A stretch of DNA of 64,000 nt from Planctobacterium marinum (GCF_020687805.1 NZ_JAJEWQ010000001.1:1025232-1089231); one strand, 5' to 3'. Positions 32,755 through 44,100 are shown, counted from the stretch's first letter. Notes: generated by a model from the letters alone, not told the origin. Translations and numbers: made by a program.

Positions 32755-33162
32755 CACTGATTTCGCCAAAAATTAGACTTTCACCTTACCGTCAATTAAT
32801 ACACTCATTGAGCCCGATAGTTATAGAGCCAAGCTATACCAGGCTAATACCAGTCAGTGTATAACCTTAACATAACACCCCTTTTAAAATGGTTAAATAA
32901 CGCATCACGGTTCTGTTCGAAGTACGTTCATTGACGGTCTTCTAGATTCTCCGAATGAGGCTTATATTGACTCACGTCAGGGCTAAATGAGGGATGAAGG
33001 TGAACGCCCTTTCGAAAAAGCACCATCAAAGTACTGAGTACTCAATCTGACACCATCAGCTGTTTTTTACTCCTGCATGTTCGGCATTCAAAGCAACCTG
33101 GTGGCTCAAATAAAACTAGGGCTAAATAGCCCTGGTTGTTGAATTTAAACTTCAGTGAATCT
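32755..33162. other. Intergenic region of about 400 bp
   Basis: No gene is supported here on either strand. The only clear element is the hairpin terminator near 33111-33135, listed separately. The promoter of the small MORN-like gene must lie in the left part, but no -35/-10 pair stands out. Confidence 0.6.
33111..33135 (-). terminator. Terminator of the PepSY iron-uptake operon
   Basis: Stem AGGGCT/AGCCCT (33118-33123 with 33128-33133) has loop AAAT and is followed on the - strand by TTTTATTT. It lies about 30 bp after the last gene of the operon. Confidence 0.8.
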
Positions 33163-33450
33163 TTATACAACCGATGCCGGTAGTTCACTCACCAGCCAAC
33201 CGATAACCGTTAAGGCTCCGGCGTACATCAAAATACCGGCGTAGTTTGCCATCAGAGTTAACGCAATCAGCGGGAGTACCAGACTCCAGGCTAACCATTT
33301 TCTGGCCTGGACTGGCACCTGAATATCTACCCTGCGTTTAACATCTGATTTTTCAAATAGCTGTCTTCGTCTGGGGTCTGAGTGAGCCAACAACATCACA
33401 ATCACAATGGCAAAGATAATAAAAGGTAATGTTTGTATCAGGTGATTCAT
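33163..33450 (-). CDS. Small membrane protein of a siderophore-uptake operon (DUF3325-like)
   Basis: 95 residues from the ATG at 33450, which has AGGAGG 9 bases upstream and overlaps the stop of the PepSY gene as ATGA. Helices lie at about 5-22, 48-65 and 70-88. The size, the DPRRRQL motif after helix 1 and the position after a PepSY protein fit DUF3325-type proteins found next to ferrisiderophore receptors. Assignment rests on resemblance and context. It probably helps periplasmic iron release or reduction together with the PepSY protein. Confidence 0.65.
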   Translation of the reverse strand: MNHLIQTLPFIIFAIVIVMLLAHSDPRRRQLFEKSDVKRRVDIQVPVQARKWLAWSLVLPLIALTLMANYAGILMYAGALTVIGWLVSELPASVV

Positions 33451-35063
33451 GACATGGCCTCCTGTTGGTCCGCCAGCGTCTCTTCCTGAGCCGTATGTTT
33501 TTCGTTGCTGGCTTTCGCCCGATATAACCCAAACACGCACCAGGCACCACAAAACAGCATCGTCAGATCAATAAACAACATCGCTATCATGTCGTTTTGT
33601 GCCGCTTGCAGCCAGCCCACATCCGAGGTGACATAGCGAAACAGTGGCAACAACAAACAGAACAGGCCATTGGCTGCCAGCAGCAAGTTTTTCAGGGTAT
33701 TCACATTTTTAATCAGCAGTGATACGAGCGTTATAACACCGGCGGCAATAACAAAAGATACCGGCGTCCAGAAACTTTGATTGAGGGCCAAACCGCCACT
33801 GATAAAAAAGCCAATAGCGCTGCTAAGGGAGCACAAAGGCAGCCCGTAAAAGCCCCAGACACAAAAACGACTAAACCAACGCCAGTCTGTTTCGGATTTT
33901 TCATTGCGGTAGGCGTATAACTGCAGGCCGGTCACGGTCACATAACAGGAGGCCACGCCTAAACTGATCCAGATGATTTTAGAAATCAACCCCGCAAAGG
34001 TTCCAAAATGAATGGGATAAATCAGAGACATTATGGCGCTGCCCGCAGAGGGTACTGTACCTACCTGAGGTTTGTATTCTTCAAACTCGCCATTGGTGCC
34101 GTTGTACACCAACTGTTCAAAACCGACGCCCCCTTCATTAGGCATAAAAAAGGTAAGCAGGCTGGCCGATTCGGTGCCCCAGTGAGACGCCACCACAAAA
34201 ATAGGCGCAATGGACTCCCGCTGTGCGGAATCCGCCACCATAGTATTAATATTGGCAGACGCTAACGGTGCTTCGCTTTTTTCCTGCTGTTCGCCGACCA
34301 GGGTATGCATCATAGCTTCCTGATCACCGCCAAAGGCCACTACCGCCATGGCCGGTAAACCAAAGGCTGTCGCGAAACTGAAGAAGCTACCGGTAAAGGC
34401 CAGTAATATCGCAAACGGTATGCTCCAGGTTCCGGCCACAGTATGGGAATCTCGTTTCAGCGCTTTGCCGTCTCGTTGTTTGCGAATAGAGAACATGTCA
34501 GTAAACAAGTGACGGTGCATCATAAAACCAGATACCGCCGCAATCAGCATGGCCAGTCCGAGAATACCGGTAAGCAGTAATCCCCAGGGTGGCGGAATAT
34601 GTAATTCTGTGTGAATTGCCACTAAGAACCGGCTAAGGGCGTTGCTGTCATCCTGTGCGTAGAGTTCGGAACTGAATCCCTCTTGCTGCAACACCACCTC
34701 ACCTTGCGGATCGACAATGTATTGAATGCCATATTCGTCCATGTCACCGGATGGATTCTGGCGATGGGTATGAAAGAAATACACCAGTTGCTGGCGATGA
34801 TTTTCATAGATGGAAATCTCTTCATGGTATTCAGCCGGTGTCTTTTCGGTTAGCCCTTTGATGGTGCCATCCAGATCACTGCTCAACATCAGATTGATGT
34901 GGTGATTGCTGTTAGACCATTCGCCGATTTCGTCTGAAACCACCGCCACAGTGCCGGTAAAGATTACCGCGTATAACAACATCCCCAGCACAATGCCCGA
35001 CCAGGAATGTAGACTTAAAAGCGCTTTGGCTTTGGAACGAATCTCTGTGTTTTTATCAGTCAT
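33447..35063 (-). CDS. PepSY-associated transmembrane protein (iron-siderophore reductase type)
   Basis: 538 residues. An N-terminal helix with LLSLHSWSGIVLGMLLYAVI is typical of PepSY_TM proteins. A PepSY-like periplasmic segment follows, then helices near 155-180, 210-235, 355-375 and four to five near the C-terminus. Members such as FpvG help reduce or release iron from siderophores at the inner membrane. Its start codon directly follows the stop of the upstream small gene (TAAATG), and its stop overlaps the next ATG. The three therefore form one unit downstream of the TonB receptor gene. Confidence 0.88.
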   Translation of the reverse strand: MTDKNTEIRSKAKALLSLHSWSGIVLGMLLYAVIFTGTVAVVSDEIGEWSNSNHHINLMLSSDLDGTIKGLTEKTPAEYHEEISIYENHRQQLVYFFHTHRQNPSGDMDEYGIQYIVDPQGEVVLQQEGFSSELYAQDDSNALSRFLVAIHTELHIPPPWGLLLTGILGLAMLIAAVSGFMMHRHLFTDMFSIRKQRDGKALKRDSHTVAGTWSIPFAILLAFTGSFFSFATAFGLPAMAVVAFGGDQEAMMHTLVGEQQEKSEAPLASANINTMVADSAQRESIAPIFVVASHWGTESASLLTFFMPNEGGVGFEQLVYNGTNGEFEEYKPQVGTVPSAGSAIMSLIYPIHFGTFAGLISKIIWISLGVASCYVTVTGLQLYAYRNEKSETDWRWFSRFCVWGFYGLPLCSLSSAIGFFISGGLALNQSFWTPVSFVIAAGVITLVSLLIKNVNTLKNLLLAANGLFCLLLPLFRYVTSDVGWLQAAQNDMIAMLFIDLTMLFCGAWCVFGLYRAKASNEKHTAQEETLADQQEAMS

Positions 35064-35351
35064 TTATGCACCCCAAAATTGCAACGCTAAAACAACGCTG
35101 TTCACCAGGAACAGCGCCAGCATAATCCATCCGGCTTTCGCTAACTTGTCGGTCAGATAAGTGTAGAAAAACAACGCCGACCAGATAAGTGGAAACATTA
35201 CTAATGGCATCACGATGTTATTAACTTTGCCGGCACCCGGTGGGAACCAGGCAGCCATAGCCAACATGACAACCAATGCCACTACCAGCGTCACGGGTCC
35301 TGTGAGCCAGAAACGTTTACTGGCAAGGAAGGAATTAGATATAGAACTCAA
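35064..35351 (-). CDS. Small membrane protein of a siderophore-uptake operon (DUF3649-like)
   Basis: 95 residues from the TTG at 35351, chosen because CAGGAA lies about 8 bases upstream; the frame runs on to 35405 without a ribosome site. Helices at about 15-35, 45-62 and 68-90. MPLVMFPLIWSALFFYTYL resembles the C-terminal pattern of DUF3649-type proteins of iron-uptake operons. First gene of the unit small protein-PepSY-small protein. A good Fur-like site lies about 125 bp upstream of this start. Confidence 0.6.
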   Translation of the reverse strand: MSSISNSFLASKRFWLTGPVTLVVALVVMLAMAAWFPPGAGKVNNIVMPLVMFPLIWSALFFYTYLTDKLAKAGWIMLALFLVNSVVLALQFWGA

Positions 35352-35474
35352 AGCGTTTTCCTGGTCATTGCAATTGCTCTGGCTGTTGCGTGTTATCCAC
35401 GACAAACTGAAAGCGATTACATTTGATTGATTAACTTTGCCCTAAGTTTACTAGATTGACGAAAAACTGAAAGT

Positions 35475-35493
35475 ATTAATGAGAAGCATTATT
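35475..35493 (-). promoter_or_regulatory. Candidate Fur box upstream of the PepSY operon
   Basis: ATTAATGAGAAGCATTATT matches the Fur consensus GATAATGATAATCATTATC at 14 of 19 positions, 13 of the last 16. It lies upstream of the PepSY operon and downstream of the receptor gene, so the operon probably has its own iron-regulated promoter. Confidence 0.6.
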
Positions 35494-35554
35494 AATTTTA
35501 ATACGAGGATGTATTAAAACAGTGGTTGGCCTGGGCGTCGTTTGAAATATTCGG

Positions 35555-35629
35555 CGGGTCTCGCTCCGGAATGAGGTGGAACTTGGCAACTCAAACCGGA
35601 GCGAGACATACAGTGCTTAAGGAGACCCG
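35555..35629. repeat. Long perfect inverted repeat with an overlapping alternative pairing
   Basis: GTCTCGCTCCGG (35558-35569) and CCGGAGCGAGAC (35596-35607) are perfect 12-bp inverted repeats around a 26-base loop. CGGGTCTC (35555-35562), which overlaps the left arm, also pairs perfectly with GAGACCCG (35622-35629). The two pairings exclude each other. It lies between the receptor gene and the PepSY operon. No T tract follows the stem, so it is not a simple terminator. Confidence 0.7.
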
Positions 35630-35675
35630 TAAAAACCCTAAACACTGCCTACCGAACGCTTTACAATGTTGGCGA

Positions 35676-37811
35676 TTAATAATCCCAACGCAATGTCAGA
35701 CTGTAGTTGGTCGGGGAACCATAAAAACCCTGATCAGTACGCACAGAATTGATGTACTGCTCGTCCGTTATGTTTTCAAGGTTTAAAGCCAGTGCGATTT
35801 GTTCATTAAACTGATAACGCACGTAGCCACCTAATAGTCCGTAACTGTCCTGTGTTATACGGCCATACGCGGTATCGTTATATATTTCACTTTGCCATCT
35901 GACAGAAATACCGGCGTGCAGCTTTTCTTCCCATTGAGGCGAATAATCGGCCAATAGCTTGATGGTTCTGCGCGGAATAAAGGTTCTGGCTTCGTCGCCA
36001 TTTTCATCATCCATAGTCAGCACGGTAAAACCACCCTGCAACGTCCATTCCTTATTCATCTTTCCGGAGAACTCTAACTCAAAACCATTAGAGTCAACGG
36101 TTACACCGCGATACAGGGCGTAGTTAAAGTCATCAGAATAATCGTCATCATCAATACCGTCGCCATCGCCATATTCAATGAATTCATACAAGTTTTCTTG
36201 TTCTGTTCTGAATACCGCTAAACTCACCAGGAAGTTATTATCGAAACGCTTCTTAAGGCCCATTTCATAACTGCGCCCTTCTGCCGAACCCAGTGGCTGT
36301 AAATCTTCGTTCAGGTAGTACTGAGGTTGATAAATATCACTGTAACTACCGTACAGGTTAAGATCTTCCATCACTTCCCAGGTAAAACCCAGGTATGGGC
36401 TGCTGCCGTCTTCTGTGGTAGACGTAGACGCGCCCCATGACTCACCTTCGTTTTCGTAATCAACGAAGCTGGCCCCAACGACTAATTCAAAGGCTTCGGT
36501 AACAGCCAGTTGCATAGCACCGTAAAAACGATTGAGGGAAATATCGGTAAATCCGGCTTCATAAGCTGGAGCCCATGCAGGTCTGGCAACTTCAGTGCCA
36601 TTCCAACCAGGTAATCCAGGCATCACGTCAAAGCCGCTTAACGCGCCAAAGTCCATATCACTGGTTTCTGCGTCGGCTAAACTGACTCCCAGATTAAAAG
36701 TGTGCTCCAGTCCCCAGGCCATAAAGCTACCCTGCAGATTGTTATCCCAAATCAGGGTGTCTTCATCAGAGGTAAATTTACCCGGATAACCCAGCATACC
36801 TAAGCCTGTGTCAGCATCCAATCCGGTGTTGTAATAGGTGTAAAATAGTTCAGACTGATCTTCGTATTTAATGTGATTGACTTTACTGGTGTACTGTAAA
36901 TCGTCGGTGATATACCAGCTCAGTTCGGCAAATGCGGTTTTATTCAGGGTATCCCAATAGGTCCAGTCCATTGCCGTTGTGGTGGCAACAGAAAAATCCG
37001 TTTGAGTACCGTCAGCATAAATTAATGGAATAGCACCCCAGGTTACACCATCGCTGTTGTTGTCCTGATGAGAATAGCCAAAGGTAATTGTTACATCGTC
37101 ACTTAACTGTCCATCAACAACACCGTAAAAAACAGAGCGGTTGTTTGCATAGTGATCCAGCCAACTTTCTTTGTCCTGATGTACGACTACTGCACGTGCT
37201 GCCCAGCTACCAGATTCAGTCAGTGGCGTTGAAACATCGACAACAGCGCGTACATTTGACCAGCGACCTACAGTCAAATCAATACTGGCCTGAGTATCAT
37301 TTCCAGGGCGCTTTCTGACATAGTTAACAGTACCGGATGGATTGCCTAATCCAGTAATAAGGCCATTTGAACCACGGATAAATTCCACTTTTTCATACAT
37401 GGCGGTATCCAGATCACCAACAAAAATATCGCCAAACGGGATACCAGCACCATCAACATGCATACTGGTGATGTCAAAACCTCTGGCATTGAAATAGGTA
37501 CGATCAGTTTCAGTGGAATCAACATTGATACCGGTTACATTTTTGAACAGGCTATTGATATCCGTCAGGTTATAGTCAGCGATGGTCTCGCCTTCCAGGA
37601 TTGACAACGATTGCGGGGTATCGAAGCTATCCAGACCTAAACCTGTTGCACCTGAGCTAATACGTTGAATTCGGCTTTCTACAATGCGGATGCGTTCAAT
37701 GCTTTTTTCTGCGTCTGCAGCAGTTTGCGCTTGAGTCGAATCGGTTGTTTGTGCTTCAAGGCTGAATGCCAACATAATTGGCGACAGTGCGAAAAAGTGC
37801 TTTTTAGTCAT
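35676..37811 (-). CDS. TonB-dependent siderophore receptor (FhuE/FpvA type)
   Basis: 711 residues with a short signal peptide. The plug domain (about 55-170) has DTPQSLSILEGETIADYNL, FNARGFDITSMHVDG and VEFIRGSNGLITGLGNPSGT, the pattern of hydroxamate and pyoverdine-type receptors. The beta-barrel ends with NYSLTLRWDY, a typical outer-membrane C-terminus. It imports a ferric siderophore using TonB energy. No TonB-box extension or signalling domain is obvious. The PepSY operon downstream, candidate Fur boxes and absence of biosynthesis genes suggest use of foreign siderophores. Confidence 0.93.
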   Translation of the reverse strand: MTKKHFFALSPIMLAFSLEAQTTDSTQAQTAADAEKSIERIRIVESRIQRISSGATGLGLDSFDTPQSLSILEGETIADYNLTDINSLFKNVTGINVDSTETDRTYFNARGFDITSMHVDGAGIPFGDIFVGDLDTAMYEKVEFIRGSNGLITGLGNPSGTVNYVRKRPGNDTQASIDLTVGRWSNVRAVVDVSTPLTESGSWAARAVVVHQDKESWLDHYANNRSVFYGVVDGQLSDDVTITFGYSHQDNNSDGVTWGAIPLIYADGTQTDFSVATTTAMDWTYWDTLNKTAFAELSWYITDDLQYTSKVNHIKYEDQSELFYTYYNTGLDADTGLGMLGYPGKFTSDEDTLIWDNNLQGSFMAWGLEHTFNLGVSLADAETSDMDFGALSGFDVMPGLPGWNGTEVARPAWAPAYEAGFTDISLNRFYGAMQLAVTEAFELVVGASFVDYENEGESWGASTSTTEDGSSPYLGFTWEVMEDLNLYGSYSDIYQPQYYLNEDLQPLGSAEGRSYEMGLKKRFDNNFLVSLAVFRTEQENLYEFIEYGDGDGIDDDDYSDDFNYALYRGVTVDSNGFELEFSGKMNKEWTLQGGFTVLTMDDENGDEARTFIPRRTIKLLADYSPQWEEKLHAGISVRWQSEIYNDTAYGRITQDSYGLLGGYVRYQFNEQIALALNLENITDEQYINSVRTDQGFYGSPTNYSLTLRWDY

Positions 37812-37876
37812 TCGGTTCTCTATAAATTGCGTGTGTTTATGTAAACGCCTACATTATAAATAGAGAAACAAACATT

Positions 37877-37895
37877 TCAATTGATAATTATTCGT
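37877..37895 (-). promoter_or_regulatory. Weak candidate Fur box upstream of the siderophore receptor
   Basis: The core TGATAATTATT fits the centre of the Fur consensus (10 of 11), but only 11 of 19 positions match overall. It lies 66 bp before the receptor ATG. Iron control of this gene is expected from its function. Confidence 0.4.
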
Positions 37896-38064
37896 ATTTG
37901 CGTATTTATTTGCGTTATTTTTGTTTTTACTGTTATTTATCCAATAATTTACAGTCTAAAAAATGCATAGGCTAAAAATACACCCGGGATTCGGACAATC
38001 CCCTTTGTGGTCAATATAAAGCGAACTGAATTGAATTGAATTGAATTGAGAGACAAGTGTAGAA

Positions 38065-38096
38065 ACTAAAAAACCACCTGCCGAAACAGGTGGTTT
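38065..38096 (-). terminator. Terminator of the CE8-PL1 lipoprotein gene
   Basis: A perfect 10-bp stem AAACCACCTG/CAGGTGGTTT (38071-38080 with 38087-38096) has a 6-base loop and is followed on the - strand by TTTAG. It lies about 20 bp after the stop. Confidence 0.9.
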
Positions 38097-38118
38097 GATA
38101 AATTACATTGAGTGAAGG

Positions 38119-41100
38119 TTAATCCAGATATTCAATGCGCAGATTGTCCAGTACCACGGTACCGCCACTTTCTGTGCGCAGCTGAATAAAGGAGTTTGCG
38201 GTTGCCACCGGTCCTTCTACGGTTAAGGTTCCCAAACTTAATTCGGTAATTAGCGTCTGGTAGAATTTAGAACCGCCGCCCAGATGAGACTTACTGCTGC
38301 TACTGGTGTTGTTGTCCACATAGATCTGGAAGTTGTTGTCGGCATCCGGATCTAAAGTACTAACGACATCCACCACTATTCGGTACGGCTGGCTTAAATC
38401 AAAGACACCACTTACTGACGTGTCATCAGCAGACGTGTCTGTACCCGGATTGCTTTCGCCCAGGGTAAAGCGCGCACTGGTGAGCGATATCTCGCCATTT
38501 TCCAGTACTATGCCGCTGCCGCCGCCGGTAACGTTGTACAGTGGTGCACTGCTGTCTTCCGGTAATGATTTATAGTCGGCGCTGAAAAAGCTGTCTTTAT
38601 CTGCCGCACTAAAGTCCTCAGCAAACGGCAGGCTAACGTCAGTCGCTTCACCGTTGCCTTCACCTTCACCACCGCCCTGCTCTATTGCCGGGATTTCCAG
38701 GCCAGACTGGTCGATTTTACCAACACCGGCATTGTTAATTACCTTGTTCTTCACCACATCAGCGGGATCCAACTGGTAATCGTAAGGCACTTCATAACTA
38801 CTGGTTGGTTCGGCATCAGGTCCGGCACTCACGTCTCCGTCAGCCGGAGTTGACCAGACAACACCATCACCAAACAGGTTGCCAGAAGTATTCCAGTAAC
38901 CAATTTGCTCAGAATAGAAGGATACGATGGGGTTTTTGGTATTTTCAAATACGTTATTTTGTATCTGTAATTCCGCTCCCATGCGCGAGTTCATACCGGA
39001 TGAAGAGATGTTGTTATAGTAGTTGTTATACAAATGACCATAACCAAATCTGAACAGTGGTAAACGCGACTCGATATTCTCGAAGCGATTGTGATGGAAG
39101 GTAATAAAACGCTCAGTGTTACTGGTATCGTTATCCGTATGACCGTGCAACGAACCTTTCCAGTGATCGTGCAGGTAGTTGTAAGAAATGGTGATATAGC
39201 GCGCACCTGATTTGCTGTCGATCAGACCATCGTAATAGTCCTTATCAACATCCAGGGTGCTGTATAACTCGTTGTGATCAATCCAGATACGACTGGTGGT
39301 GGAGCCATCGTCATCGCCTTCAATGGAAATGGCATCTTTGCCGCCTGTCAACACATGATGAATTTTCAGGTTCTGAATAATGATGTTGTTGGCACGACGG
39401 ATGGAAATGCCAATACCATCAAACTCACCTCTGTCAGCCACACCGATAATTGAAACGTTGTCCATATCTTTGATTTCGATAGAACGTCCCGAGCCACCGC
39501 TGTTGGCGTCAGTAATCGTGCCATCTACATAGATCGTCACCGGTACATTGGCGGCACTGGCAGTATCCAGCGCATTGATTAAAGACAGGCCGTTATCTAC
39601 GGTAACCACAGTGCCACCGGCACCACCTGTTACCTCGAAGTTATAACCTGCGAAGCCCAGGTCTGTCAGGTCTTCTTCAATCGTTGGAGCTTCCACCGCA
39701 GAAGGTGTCCAGCCTGCGCCGCTGTCGTAGCCGGCAAATACCGCAGCCCGGGTGCTAAAGGCAACCGCTTCGTCCTGAGTCAGTATGTAGCCACCAGCTC
39801 GGGCAGAGAGATCCAGTGGGTTACCCTCTAAATCCATACTGCCATACTCACGCCAGCCGGCATTAGCAGTGGCAGGGTCCGGATTCGGTGCAGGTTGACC
39901 ATTAATACCATTGTAGGCCCAGCCCACGCCCGCAATGTGTGGCCCGAACTTATTGTTGATCAGGGTCACGTTATCAAAGTAGTTGCTGTTACCGCCACTG
40001 CGCGCGATGTAAGTAGAATCATCTAACACCAGGTTACCTAATGGACCAGGGCCAGAGGTAAATTCACTGTTCAGGAACACAAACCCCGGATCATCGGCAT
40101 TTTGAACACGAGCCTGCAATACATAGCCACCAGGGCTATCTTCATCGGCACCGTATTTAGAATCACCAATGCTACGGATCTCACTTTCTTCAAATAATGC
40201 AGCTGTGGCATAACCCCAGATAAAGTCCACATTACCTGCCACCAATGAGTTGTAGAACCAGGCATAACCTTTTAACAGTAGCGTATCTTGCTCACTGTAG
40301 AAGTTCATGTTGTTGGCTGTCAGACGACCAGTACTATTGAAATATATGGTTTCCGCCTGATTAGAGTTGACGTTATCCCGAATATGACTGTTTTTCAGGG
40401 TAAAGTTGTTGAGCAACAGGTTGTCGGCACCTTCCACTAAGAAGACGCTACGGCCTCCTCCTGGCGTGCCAGTGCTCAGCGGCTCGCTGCCACCTGTGCC
40501 GCCATTAAAGGACTCATAGTTGTCGTAATACACCAGGCTGGCTGCGCGATCTTCACCCTGAATGGTGAGATTGTTTTTGTTGCGCAGGTACAGAAGTTCG
40601 TTGTATTGGCCGGATTTAATGGTAATGGTGGCAGCGTCATCTCTGCCCACATGTTGCATAACGTAGTTCAGTGCACCCTGTACGGTTCTGAAGTCTGCGT
40701 TACCGTCATCATCCACGGTAATATCTGTACCGGCAGGCGCAATTTCTTTGGTGCTGAATTGCCAACCCGTATTGGCGCCCAGACCGGTAAAATCGGCACC
40801 GTTTAAGGTGGTGCCGGTAACCACACCTTCACCGATAGCCACATAATAATCACTGTTGTAATCCAGTGCAGCTGTGTGCAGTTTAACGGTTAAGGTGTTG
40901 CCGCTTATCGTCAGCGGACGATAGTTAACGCGGCGCACGCGATCCTGGCCCTGATAACCGATGTTATCAATTTCGCCGCCAAGAGAAATCACATCAACAA
41001 TACTGTTGTCACTGGCAGCATACACTCTGACCTCGCCTACCTCACCCAGAGTAGGTGGGCTGTCGAAGGTGATGCTCAGGCTGGTATCAATATACGCGTT

Positions 41101-44100
41101 TTGCGTGTTGATCACCGGGGATACACGGCTGCTGATATCACCATATTCAGAAACCGGCATAACAAAGCCTTCTTCGACGCTGACGTCAATAGTTTTACGC
41201 AAACTATCGTCAGAGCCACTGACAAAGGTCACTGTGGCCGTACCAGCGCCAACCGGCGTTAAAATAACATTGCTGGCGTCAACGGTAACACTGACTACGG
41301 CACTGTCAGATGAGGTTGCGCTAAAGCTGTCTTCGGTGACACCGTCATTTTGCACCGCAGTTACATAAACATACAGAGGGTCACTGGTGGTGGTGGTTTG
41401 CCATTCGGGTGACTTGTAGTCCAGCGTCAGCTGAACCGGCTTAACGGTGGGGTCGCCAACTTTGATATCGTCGATTTCAAAGGAGCGGTTGTTGGTAAAC
41501 ATACCAATCAAACCTTTCGCCGTGTAACTGCTGTCAGCCACAGAGCCCATTTCTTCGCCGTCTAAATACACGGTTAACAGATCACCTTGCAGGTCAAAAC
41601 GAACGCGATACCACACACCGTCAGTACCATCCTGTGTACCCAGGATAAGCGGCGTAGATGCCTGCACCGGTCTGCTGATGGAGCCATCAGTGCTGATGGC
41701 CACTTCAGCGCGGGTACTGCTAGTAGAATTCTGCAGATTTAAACCGCCACCGTACCAATTACCTTCACTGTCGTAGCGTCCTAACAGATACAGTTGTTTG
41801 TTCGCCGTGGTGCTATTTTGTCTGGGACGAATGCGCGCTTCGATAAAATAATCAGCGGTATCCGGTATGGATGCCATCGCAGCATCCGTCAGGCGGATAA
41901 TTTCACCACCGGCACTGCCTGCGGTATAGCGCAATACGGTATTGCTGTCGTCTTCGACTGTATCCCATTGGCCCACTGCACCATCAGTGTTATCAGCAGT
42001 GGCTAACAGTTCCCAGTTAGACAAATCACCCAGAGCAAAATCATCACAGAAATACAGCGATGGTTCATCGTCACAGGAAAAGATCGACGGACCAGTTTCC
42101 AGCGGTTCATATTCAATGGCCAGGTTATCAATCACGACCGTGCCGCCGCTTTCCGTGCGCAGTTGCAGGAAAGATGAAGCCGTAGCTTCCAGGCCTTCAA
42201 TCACAATTCTTTCGCCCACTGGCATCTCATTGATCAGGATCTGATAAAACTTAGACGCAGAGCCGTGAATGGATTTACCACTGCTGCTGGTATTGTTGTC
42301 CACATACAGTTGGAAATGATTGTCGCCATCCGGGTCGTCAGCGCTGATCAAGTCAAAGCTCACCTTGTACGGACGACTCAGGTCATAGATACCGGTTGTG
42401 CTGGTATCATCTGCTGACGTTTCGGTGTCTGGGGTGCGATTCCCCCAACTGAATCTGGCGCTGCTGATACTCAGTTGCCCGTCTGTAATGGTTAAACCAC
42501 TACCACCGCCAGTGACAGAGTAAAGTGCGGTACTGGCATCATCCGGAATAGACTTGTATTCAGGTGTGAAGAATAACTCCGTAGAAGTTTCAAAATCTTC
42601 GTCTGCCAGAACTAAAGCATCAATATATTCAATGCGCAGATTATTGATAATCACCACACCACCGCTTTCAGTGCGCAGTTGTAAGAAGGAGTTTTGGGTT
42701 GCCAATAAGCCTTCTACTTCCAGTGTAGTGCCAGGCTCAAGCGTATTGATCAGCTCACTGTAAAATTTGGAGGCACTGCCATGAATAGACTTACCACTGC
42801 TGCTGGTGTTGTTGTCCACATAAATCTGGAAGTTGTTGTTTCCTTCCGGATCACTGACATAAACAATATCCATCACCACTTTATATGGGCGACTCAGATC
42901 CAGTACCCCTGAGGTAGTTTGATCTTCTGCACTGGTTTCCACATCCGGAGTACTGTTACCTATGGTGAAACGTCCGGAGTCAATCTGTAATCCGTCTTCC
43001 ACCACGCTCACAGAGCCACCGGTACGGGTGTACATAGGTAAGGTTTCACCTTGTGCATTGGTCAGAGAATCGAATTCCTCAGAGAAGATATCCGCAGTTA
43101 CGCCGACAAAATCGTAGTTCAGCGGTAAATTGCTGTTTGGAATTTCCGGTTGCTCTGGTTCTGTGGGTTCTTCCGGCTCTTCAGGTTCTTCCGGGATTTC
43201 GACATCCACAGAATCTGCAACCGTTTCAATCTTCAGGTTATCAATGGTAATGCGACCACTGCTGTCGGTACGCAGCTGGAAGAATGAATTAGTAATGCTG
43301 GTATCTAAAATCCGGGCATCAGGATCATCAGCCGGTAAGCCGGAAACATCGCTGCCTGGTTCATAGGTATACACGAATCGCTGGCCCTGAGGCAGATTTT
43401 CATCATTGATACTCAGGCCATAGAACTTGGATGCGTCACCATGTACTGAATTGCCCTGACTGGTGGTGTTGTTGTCAACATACATGTTGAAGCTGCCGCC
43501 ACCGTTATGGGAAATCACGTCAAAACTGATGGTAAAACCCTGGCTGATATTATAAATACCTGTGCCAAAAGTATCTGAACCACTGGTAGACTGACCGGGA
43601 TCTGCAGCCGCGTTACCAATGGTAAAGCGCGCGCCTTCCAGAGTTAACTGCCCCAACTCGGCATCCAGTAACGGGCTACCGCCGGTTTTAAAATACAATG
43701 GCCCACTGTTGGGATCATCACTCAGGCGTTTGTAACCAGAAGAGAAAAATGTGGTGGTATCGGTATCAAACTCTTCCAGCAATGCCGGTTCTACCGAGTT
43801 CGCCAGTTCTTCCAACGCTGCCAGTTCAATTTCTGCCTGTTCCTGAGACACCACCAGCAGATTGTCTTTCGCATCATCGGCGGCATCACAAGCGGCGACT
43901 AAGGACGTTAGCGCGCCAGCGCTGTCGTCTTCAAAACACAGGCTATAAACCTGATTCACCGTATTAAAGGAGCGCGAAATCAGATAAACAGTTTCATCAG
44001 CTGCGGTGAGTGCCAGAGCTCTGCGGCCAAAGTCAAAATTGTACTCACCCGCTACATCGGCCTCGTCTGAGCTGTAGATAAAGCTGCCACTCAGTCCATC

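Larger units (their letters stand above)
37812..38118. other. Intergenic region with receptor promoter, pentanucleotide repeat and terminator
   Basis: This AT-rich 307-bp gap holds the weak Fur-like site (37877), TTTGCG/TATTTGCG direct repeats (37896-37915), four tandem TGAAT units (38027-38046) and the terminator of the pectinase gene (38065-38096). No gene is supported. Confidence 0.6.

Noticed and set aside
35526-35786. 86-residue frame on the + strand near the inverted repeat
   Set aside because: It runs into the receptor gene on the other strand, lacks a ribosome site and reads through the inverted repeat; I see no family match.
33447-37811. Receptor plus PepSY genes as a full siderophore biosynthesis cluster
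   Set aside because: No NRPS, NIS synthetase or exporter gene is present; only uptake functions are visible.
38027-38050. Tandem TGAAT units (four copies) as a contingency repeat or CRISPR-like element
   Set aside because: Only four short units in a non-coding gap; no spacers and no link to a start codon. Kept only as a note in the intergenic entry.
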